Source: Cyanobacteriota bacterium (lineage in GTDB: Bacteria; Cyanobacteriota; Cyanobacteriia; Leptolyngbyales; Leptolyngbyaceae). From it: a stretch of DNA of 7,079 nucleotides. Of the stretch, positions 1-4,739 are shown piece after piece. The position numbers and the translations under genes are program-made. Below the pieces are notes generated by a model. The model saw only the letters and a program-made list of their open reading frames with translations. It was not told the origin of the DNA and ran no database searches. The stretch is from positions 1 to 7,079 of the forward strand of contig JAIXVO010000632.1 of NCBI GenBank assembly GCA_027482985.1, in the 5' to 3' direction. Every line of letters starts with the position of its first letter. Position 1 is the stretch's first letter.

Positions 1-1070
1 AACAGGTGCAAGCGGCAATTCAAGATATTCCCGGTATTGCGGATTTGCAAGTTGAACCCCAGGTGCCTGTCCGCCAACTTCAGATTCAGTTCGATCGCAC
101 CGCAGCGGCTCGGTATGGGTTGCGCGTCGGAGACTTAGCCGAAACCATTGAAACGGCTCTGAATGGGCGGGTGGTTTCCCAGGTCTTGGAACAACAACAG
201 GTATTTGACCTGGTGGTTTGGCTCACACCCAACGATCGCCGCAACCTGGAAACGATTCGTAATTTGCTGGTCGATACACCGGATGGCAAAAAAATTCCAC
301 TGGCACAGGTTGCCCAAATTAACTACGGCACCGGCCCCAATACCATTAATCGGGAAAATGTCTCACGCTTAATTGTGGTCTCTGCCAACGCCAAGGGACG
401 AGATTTAGGCTCTGTGATTGCTGATATCCGTGCCCGGATTAAGCAGCAAGTACAGACGCCTCAAGGCTACTACATTCAATTTGGCGGGCAGTTTGAGGCA
501 GAAGAACAAGCCAGTCAAACCTTGCTGATTGCCGGTGCGATCGCCTTAGTGATCATCACTATTCTCATGTATTTTGCCGTGAAATCCATCCCATCCACGC
601 TAATGATTCTGATCAATTTGCCGCTTGCTCTAGTGGGTGGGATTATTTCAGTCGCATTGACTGGGGGCATTCTTTCGGTTGCATCCCTGGTTGGGTTCAT
701 CACATTATTTGGCGTGGCCACCCGGAACGGACTATTGCTCGTCGATAACTACAATATTCGTCTCGCAGAAGGGCAACCACTCAAACAGGTGCTGGTTGAT
801 GGTTCGATGGAACGACTGGTAGCAATTTTGATGACAGCATTTACCTCAGCGCTAGGCATGGTGCCCTTGGCAATTGGCAGTGGGGCTGGAAAGGAGATTT
901 TGCAGCCCTTAGCAGTCGTTGTGCTCGGTGGACTGCTGACCTCTACCGGATTGACCCTGCTGGTGTTACCTGCCTTGTACTCCCAGTTTGGGCGATTCAT
1001 GGTTTCTAAATCAGCAACTTCTGAGGTTAAGGCTAATTTAGTGAGTTCACACAGTGTTTCGCAGTTCTAA
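1..1070 (+). CDS. HME-RND heavy-metal efflux pump, C-terminal part (pump 1, CusA/CzcA type)
   Basis: This is the C-terminal third of an inner-membrane proton-driven metal pump; the reading frame is open from the left edge (first full codon at 3), so the start lies upstream. About 355 of the usual 1030-1060 residues are visible. Counting from the Val codon at 6, residues 10-165 are porter and docking-domain sequence, including the EPQVPVRQLQIQFDR stretch and the FDLVVWL strand. Five hydrophobic segments follow at about 173-192, 196-215, 221-248, 269-290 and 300-325, matching TM8-TM12. The TM10 stretch GFITLFGVATRNGLLLVDNY is the conserved HME-RND signature. The last 25 residues are a polar tail. 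Over the region that both cover it is about 60% identical to the pump at 4740-7079. It is followed after 38 bp by the lipoprotein gene, probably in one operon. Family assignment is firm. The metal cannot be read from this part. Confidence 0.95.
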   Translation, partial: QVQAAIQDIPGIADLQVEPQVPVRQLQIQFDRTAAARYGLRVGDLAETIETALNGRVVSQVLEQQQVFDLVVWLTPNDRRNLETIRNLLVDTPDGKKIPLAQVAQINYGTGPNTINRENVSRLIVVSANAKGRDLGSVIADIRARIKQQVQTPQGYYIQFGGQFEAEEQASQTLLIAGAIALVIITILMYFAVKSIPSTLMILINLPLALVGGIISVALTGGILSVASLVGFITLFGVATRNGLLLVDNYNIRLAEGQPLKQVLVDGSMERLVAILMTAFTSALGMVPLAIGSGAGKEILQPLAVVVLGGLLTSTGLTLLVLPALYSQFGRFMVSKSATSEVKANLVSSHSVSQF

Positions 1071-1094
1071 CCACAATGATTCTGTTTATCCAAA

Positions 1095-1100
1095 AAGGAG
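1095..1100 (+). promoter_or_regulatory. Ribosome binding site for the lipoprotein
   Basis: AAGGAG lies 8 nt before the ATG at 1109. It decides the start: the earlier in-frame ATG at 1076 has no such site and would place this AAGGAG inside the coding region. It is the only strong Shine-Dalgarno site before a gene in this window. Confidence 0.8.
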
Positions 1101-1108
1101 TGAAATTG

Positions 1109-1678
1109 ATGTCATCAATTAAATTTTTAGGTGGGGCGATCGTGGGTTTAGGATTACTATTTTTGGGCGCTTGCGGTGGCAGTAACTCCGCGACACCTTC
1201 TGCCAATACTGCCGATAAACCAGCCGAGACTGCCGCAAATACTACCACCCCAGCACCCACCGCAGAAACGCACAAAGAAGGTGACGGACACGAACACAAG
1301 GACGCAGATGGAAATAAAAAGGAAGGAGATGGGCACGACCACAAAGAGGGCGGCGGGAATCCTCACACTGCGGGCGGACAAGTGATTGAAGCCGGTGACT
1401 ACCACATGGAATTTGCGGGTCACAAAGCAGATGGCGGCGTGGATCTAGATTTCCTTTTGCAAAAAGGTGACTCCCACGAAACTATTCCCTCGGCAAAAGT
1501 TACCGCCCAAGTGCAGCTTCCCGATGGTTCTGAAAAGTCCTTAGACATGAAGTTTAATGCGGCTGAAGGAGTCTACACCGCAACCATTCCCAATCCAGTA
1601 GCGGGTGAATACAAGGTCGCAATCCTGTCAGACATCGATGGTAAAAAGGTCAACGGTCGGTTTAGCTTCAAACAATAA
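1109..1678 (+). CDS. His-rich metal-binding lipoprotein
   Basis: Predicted 189-residue lipoprotein, exported and lipid-anchored, that probably binds metal in the periplasm beside the efflux pump. The start at 1109 is chosen for its ribosome binding site and because it gives a compact type II signal peptide: Lys at position 5, a hydrophobic core, then the lipobox L-G-A-C with Cys22 as the lipidated residue. Residues 26-53 are a low-complexity Ala/Thr/Pro linker. Residues 55-86 are charged and His-rich, with a nine-residue unit appearing twice (KEGDGHEHK at 56-64, KEGDGHDHK at 71-79). Residues about 90-189 look like a compact beta domain containing three more His (99, 105, 123) and ending in GRFSFKQ; it loosely resembles periplasmic CopC/YtkA-like folds, which is inference. 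The gene follows pump 1 by 38 bp. I know no characterised homologue, and the metal is unknown. An alternative start at 1076 would give 200 residues. Confidence 0.85.
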   Translation: MSSIKFLGGAIVGLGLLFLGACGGSNSATPSANTADKPAETAANTTTPAPTAETHKEGDGHEHKDADGNKKEGDGHDHKEGGGNPHTAGGQVIEAGDYHMEFAGHKADGGVDLDFLLQKGDSHETIPSAKVTAQVQLPDGSEKSLDMKFNAAEGVYTATIPNPVAGEYKVAILSDIDGKKVNGRFSFKQ

Positions 1679-1681
1679 CTC

Positions 1682-1941
1682 TCTAATTCACGGTTATGAC
1701 AACCTTCATCCTCAAAATCCTGCGAGATACGGTATTGCAACAAAAGCTATTACCGCTTGAGGCATTAGCCAACCAGGAAAAGCATCCCGTCAAGATAGGA
1801 ATGGAATTCCCAATTCATTCCTACCTGCAAGTCGTTGATCATTTACGGTTTACTCTAGAGCGTCAGGCGATCGCGGGTTGTTGCATCTGGTATGTCAATT
1901 CAGATGACGTGCAGTTGCTTAAAGATGGAGGCGTTATTTAA
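1682..1941 (+). repeat. Direct repeat copy 1 (of 3912-4171)
   Basis: This 260-bp segment aligns without gaps to 3912-4171 at a constant offset of 2230. It begins with TCTAATT-ACGGTT just before the amidase start codon and ends at TAA, where the other copy has CAA. Outside these limits the two loci do not match. In copy 2 the first bases (TCTAATTAA) are the last codons and stop of the adaptor gene, so copy 1 appears to derive from an adaptor-amidase junction. Confidence 0.85.
1696..1941 (+). pseudogene. Truncated copy of the amidase N-terminal domain (81 codons)
   Basis: The frame encodes 81 residues that match the first 81 of the amidase at 3926-4690 at 64 positions (79%). It stops at TAA, where the intact gene has CAA (Gln82), so the whole catalytic Amidase_2 domain is missing. 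By eye, 17 codons differ in amino acid and about 11 are silent changes, a ratio that suggests weak selection and decay. Several changes are radical, such as Pro to Lys at 33 and Ala to Ile at 34, but the W-Y-V core near residue 65 is kept. It starts 17 bp behind the lipoprotein stop and could be cotranscribed. It may instead be a functional stand-alone domain, since the frame itself is intact up to the stop; I favour a remnant. Confidence 0.75.
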
Positions 1942-2050
1942 TATCAAAGGTGCATTTCTGCATCTAGTCGCTGATGCAGCCGTGTCAGTTGGGGATGTGT
2001 TGGCAGGGATTGCGATCGTTTCAACCGTTTCAAGTGGCTCATCAAATTGA
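1925..2050 (+). pseudogene. Remnant of a cation diffusion facilitator (CDF/CzcD-type) exporter, TM5 region
   Basis: A short frame overlapping the end of the amidase fragment in another phase reads NIKGAFLHLVADAAVSVGD followed by a hydrophobic run. CDF metal exporters carry a motif of this shape in their fifth transmembrane helix: N-x-x-x-A-x-L-H-x-x-x-D-A-x-x-S-V-G, with the His and Asp binding the transported divalent metal. Both are kept here (His codon 1961, Asp codon 1973). The match starts at about 1940, exactly where amidase homology ends, and fades near 2023 before a TGA at 2048. An intact CDF protein has about 300 residues; here only about 28 are recognisable, with no TM1-TM4 before them. 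The in-frame ATG at 1925 is probably chance. Read as the scar of a deleted metal exporter gene. The motif match is by eye only. Confidence 0.6.
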
Positions 2051-2205
2051 TACAGAAGGAATTGAGCCGTCCTTTTTCACGCGCTTGATTAGTTTGCTCT
2101 ACTGCACTGCCTTGTTCGTCGGGGGATTATAGGCTGAATTATGGTTGCGTCGATGGCAATCTAGAAAGCAACTTCAGGTTTCATCTTCAATCTGAGGTCT
2201 GGAGC
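2051..2205. other. Gene-poor stretch with a possible decayed membrane-protein frame
   Basis: No intact gene is visible. On the + strand one frame from about 2019 to 2195 reads on with a single TAG at 2130. Its middle is hydrophobic (FFTRLISLLYCTALFVGGL just before the TAG), followed by a basic segment (ELWLRRWQSRKQ) and a TGA at 2193. This has the shape of a last transmembrane helix plus cytoplasmic tail and could be what remains of a membrane protein, possibly the same lost gene as the CDF remnant after a frameshift. I do not recognise a family. No terminator-like hairpin with a T run is seen. Confidence 0.3.
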
Positions 2206-2241
2206 AAAGACTTTCACTGTACTTTCATTTCCATATGAAAG
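2206..2241. promoter_or_regulatory. Candidate operator/promoter of the adaptor-amidase-pump operon
   Basis: Two inverted repeats lie side by side just upstream of the adaptor: AAAG-A-CTTT at 2206-2214 and a perfect seven-base repeat CTTTCAT-N6-ATGAAAG at 2222-2241. The half-site CTTTCA/TGAAAG thus occurs three times (2211, 2222 and, inverted, 2236); the first two are 11 bp apart, about one helix turn. AGTACT, itself a palindrome, follows at 2246-2251, and its AGTAC mirrors GTACT at 2219-2223. Such dyads before metal-export genes are typical binding sites for metal sensors (ArsR/SmtB, MerR or two-component regulators), but no regulator gene lies in the window. I could not place convincing -35/-10 boxes. 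Confidence 0.45.
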
Positions 2242-2255
2242 ACTGAGTACTTAGT

Positions 2256-3920
2256 ATGGTCTTTTTGTCTCCCAAACACGCAATCAGCATTATGTCTCAC
2301 CCTTCTAACTTCCTTACAGCTAAGGAAGAACCTGCACTCCACAAGGCAAAGCGATCTCACCCAATGCGTCAGGGTCTTTTTTCGAGCATGGCTCTCAGCC
2401 TGTTGCTGTTGACCAATCCTACCCTTGTTCTGGCGGAGGGTGGACATGGTGCCTCAGAATTTAGCAATAGTGGTAGTGGACCAAAGCCAGTCGAGCTAGA
2501 TGCCAGTGCTGCCCAACAGGTTGGCATTAAAGCTGAAACAGTCGTCCTGAAGCAACTAGCATTTGGAATTCCCACCACTGGGCAAATTGAAGCAACGCCC
2601 GATCGCAAAGTTGCTGTCACCACTCCCGTCACAGGGACGATTAGCCAGCTGATGGTCAAGCCAGGGGATAGTGTGAGCGCAGGGCAAGCTGTTGCTGTTC
2701 TATACAGCCCCGAACTGGCGGGATTGGGGGTTGAGGCAAGCACGAAACGAGCCGAAGCCGAAGCCGATGTGCGAAAGGCTCAGGCAGGGTTAAGACGATC
2801 GCAGCAAAACTATGAGCAGCAAAACAAAATTGCAGCTGCCGATATTCAGCAAGCTAAAACCAGCTTGAGCTTTGCCCAGGAACGGTACGACAAAGACAAA
2901 GTGTTGCTCGAACGGGGAGCCATCCCCCGACGACAGTTGCTCGATTCGGAAACAAAACTGTCTGAAGCTAAAGCAGTTCTGGCAAAAGCTGAGGGTCGCC
3001 TGGAGCTTTCTAACTCTCTAGCAGAGTTGAAAAGTGCCCAATCGGATGTGCAGGTTGCCCAGTCGCGGGTAGGGCTAAGTGACGCAACCTATCGCACTCG
3101 GTTAGCTCAACTTGGCTCTAGTTCCAACCCAGATGGAACTGTTACCATTCGGGCACCGATTTCTGGAACCGTTGCCGACCGAGCAGCGACTCAGGGCGAA
3201 TCGGCGGCAGGACCCGGCACACCCCTGATGACGATCGTGAACGAAAGTAGAGTGTTAGCCGTTGCCAACGTCTTTGAAAAAGATCTGGATCAAATTCGGG
3301 CTGGTCAGCCTGTGCGGGTTACGGTGAAAAGCTTACCCAACCGCATCTTTAACGGGCGAGTGACCGTCGTTGGCTCCATTATTCAGGGACAAAGCCGCTC
3401 TCTTCCTGTTAAAGCAGAGTTAGAAAATCCCGATGGAGCCTTAAAGCCTGGGATGTTCGCCAAAATGGATGTCGTTACGGATCGCACCTACGCCGCTGCA
3501 TTGGCGGTGCCGAAATCAGCCATTGTAGATGCGAATGGCAAGAGTCTTGTGTTTCACCAGGAGGCAGGGAATGTGTATGAACCGGTTGAAGTGACCCTGG
3601 GACGAACAGCAGGCGATTTGGTGGAAGTTAAAAGTGGTGTAAAGGCGGGTGATCGCGTGGTTACTCAAGGCACAACGCTGCTCTATGCCCAATCTCTTCA
3701 AGGCGGGAAAGCCAAGGAAGGCGGCGAAAAAGGTAGTGAGGGTGGAGGTGAGAAAACTGCTGCGACCACTCAGAGTGGGATGCTTCCCTGGTGGTTAATG
3801 TTGCCGTTGGTAGGAGCGATCGCGGCAGGCACATACTGGCTGGGTCGGCGCAGTAAAACACCTGTAATTCTGAGCGATCCAGACTTTGTTGATCCGGACT
3901 ACAAGAAGGATTCTAATTAA
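2256..3920 (+). CDS. RND efflux periplasmic adaptor (CusB/CzcB-type membrane fusion protein)
   Basis: This adaptor links the inner-membrane pump to an outer-membrane channel in a tripartite metal exporter. Numbered from the first ATG: a signal sequence with hydrophobic core at about 45-60 and likely cleavage after LVLA60; a lipoyl half-motif at about 118-152 (PVTGTISQLMVKPGDSVSAG); a long Ala/Gln/Lys/Glu-rich coiled-coil hairpin at about 156-285; the second lipoyl half at about 295-330 (APISGTV); then the beta-barrel and membrane-proximal domains to about 475. A Gly/Lys/Glu linker (482-500) leads to a predicted membrane helix at 509-530 (PWWLMLPLVGAIAAGTYWLG) and an acidic tail. That C-terminal anchor is unusual for the family. 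The start is uncertain: ATGs at 2256, 2292 and 2364 are all in frame and none has a good ribosome binding site. The one at 2364 gives the most ordinary signal peptide, and 2256 lies only 14 bp from the operator-like repeat. The amidase begins 5 bp after the stop. Confidence 0.93.
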   Translation: MVFLSPKHAISIMSHPSNFLTAKEEPALHKAKRSHPMRQGLFSSMALSLLLLTNPTLVLAEGGHGASEFSNSGSGPKPVELDASAAQQVGIKAETVVLKQLAFGIPTTGQIEATPDRKVAVTTPVTGTISQLMVKPGDSVSAGQAVAVLYSPELAGLGVEASTKRAEAEADVRKAQAGLRRSQQNYEQQNKIAAADIQQAKTSLSFAQERYDKDKVLLERGAIPRRQLLDSETKLSEAKAVLAKAEGRLELSNSLAELKSAQSDVQVAQSRVGLSDATYRTRLAQLGSSSNPDGTVTIRAPISGTVADRAATQGESAAGPGTPLMTIVNESRVLAVANVFEKDLDQIRAGQPVRVTVKSLPNRIFNGRVTVVGSIIQGQSRSLPVKAELENPDGALKPGMFAKMDVVTDRTYAAALAVPKSAIVDANGKSLVFHQEAGNVYEPVEVTLGRTAGDLVEVKSGVKAGDRVVTQGTTLLYAQSLQGGKAKEGGEKGSEGGGEKTAATTQSGMLPWWLMLPLVGAIAAGTYWLGRRSKTPVILSDPDFVDPDYKKDSN

Positions 3921-4171
3921 CGGTTATGACAACCTTCACCCTCAAAATTCTGCGAGATACGGTATTGCAACAAAAGCTATTACCGCTAGAGGAATTAGCC
4001 GACCGAGAAAAGCAGCCCGTCCCAGCCGGAACAGAATTTCTAATTCATTCCTACCTGCCAGTCGTTGATCATCTACGGTTTACCCTGGAGCATCAAGCGA
4101 TCGCGGGTTGTAGCATCTGGTATGTTAACGCGGATGACATCCAGTTGCTGAAGGATGGAAACATCGTTCAA
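3912..4171 (+). repeat. Direct repeat copy 2 (of 1682-1941)
   Basis: This is the intact-context copy of the 260-bp repeat. It covers the last codons and stop of the adaptor, the 5-bp gap and the first 82 codons of the amidase. Both copies share a HIP1 octamer at the same relative place (1867 and 4097). Differences are substitutions only, with no insertions or deletions. Confidence 0.85.
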
Positions 4172-4690
4172 ACGCTGGAACATCCGACTCAACGGGGACA
4201 TGGCACCTCTGAACTCTGTCGTCGTCCTCCCATAATTTGGGAAGCGTCGCCTAATTTCTCCAGCCGCAACGGCACCCCCATTCGTCGCATTATTCTGCAC
4301 TGCACGGCAACCAATTCTCTGACAACAGTGTTGAACTGGTTCCGCCATCCTGAAAGCCAGGTGAGCACCCATTACGTCGTGGCGCGAGACGGTAAAATTT
4401 ATCAGATGGTACGGGATAGCGAAAAAGCATGGCACGCTTATGGCGAAAATGCTGACTCGATTGGAATTGAACATGTTGCCGATGTTCAAGAACACCTTTC
4501 ACCCCCACAAGAGCGTTCCACCATCGCCCTGATCCGGTGGCTGATGGCAGAGTATCGGATTCCAGCCTACGCCATCACTGGACATCGCTTTTCTCCCAGC
4601 CATCCAGGGGATATTACCTGTCCCCATCACCTGTTTGGTGACGAAACAGAGGAAGCCTTAAGACGCTGGATTACCCGAAACCTGACTTAG
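3926..4690 (+). CDS. Zinc-dependent peptidoglycan amidase (Amidase_2 / PGRP fold) with extra N-terminal domain
   Basis: A 254-residue protein predicted to cut the amide bond between N-acetylmuramic acid and L-alanine in peptidoglycan. The catalytic domain covers about 115-252. His125 (in IILHCTA), His220 (in ITGHR) and Cys232 (in GDITCP) sit where the T7-lysozyme/AmpD/PGRP family places its zinc ligands. The segment THYVVARDGKIYQMV and the WH at 169-170 are also family hallmarks. Residues 1-82 form a separate small domain, probably an all-beta SH3-like fold of a kind that accompanies cyanobacterial wall hydrolases (inference); this part is duplicated at 1696-1941. No signal peptide is visible, so how it would reach the wall is unclear; it might act on recycled muropeptides, as AmpD does, or be exported another way. 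It starts 5 bp after the adaptor stop and ends 49 bp before pump 2, so it is very likely cotranscribed with both. Confidence 0.9.
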   Translation: MTTFTLKILRDTVLQQKLLPLEELADREKQPVPAGTEFLIHSYLPVVDHLRFTLEHQAIAGCSIWYVNADDIQLLKDGNIVQTLEHPTQRGHGTSELCRRPPIIWEASPNFSSRNGTPIRRIILHCTATNSLTTVLNWFRHPESQVSTHYVVARDGKIYQMVRDSEKAWHAYGENADSIGIEHVADVQEHLSPPQERSTIALIRWLMAEYRIPAYAITGHRFSPSHPGDITCPHHLFGDETEEALRRWITRNLT

Positions 4691-4739
4691 TTCAGTTGCC
4701 GTTGTCCGTTGTTAACCCTGCTCTCTCATCCCTCGCTCT

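Noticed and set aside
1076..1108. Upstream ATG as the lipoprotein start
   Set aside because: The AAGGAG site fits only the ATG at 1109, and the shorter form gives a standard lipoprotein signal peptide.
1033..1423. Minus-strand frames opposite the lipoprotein (103 and 88 codons)
   Set aside because: They are mirror readings of the low-complexity His/Thr/Pro-rich gene; composition is odd (Ser/Val/Cys-rich), there is no ribosome binding site, and the first overlaps the pump end.
1958..1979. Perfect inverted repeat CTGCATC-N8-GATGCAG, possible terminator
   Set aside because: No T run follows, the loop is large, and it lies inside the CDF-like coding remnant (Leu-His ... Asp-Ala), so it is probably chance.
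1679..2255. Insertion sequence or other mobile element behind the rearrangement
   Set aside because: No transposase fragment, terminal inverted repeats or target-site duplication could be seen at the junctions.
4073..4508. Minus-strand frames of 140 and 72 codons inside the amidase
   Set aside because: Opposite a gene with recognisable zinc ligands and family motifs; shadows only.
4691..4739. Separate promoter or terminator between amidase and pump 2
   Set aside because: The 49 bp are T/C-rich with no hairpin, T run or recognisable promoter boxes; cotranscription is simpler.
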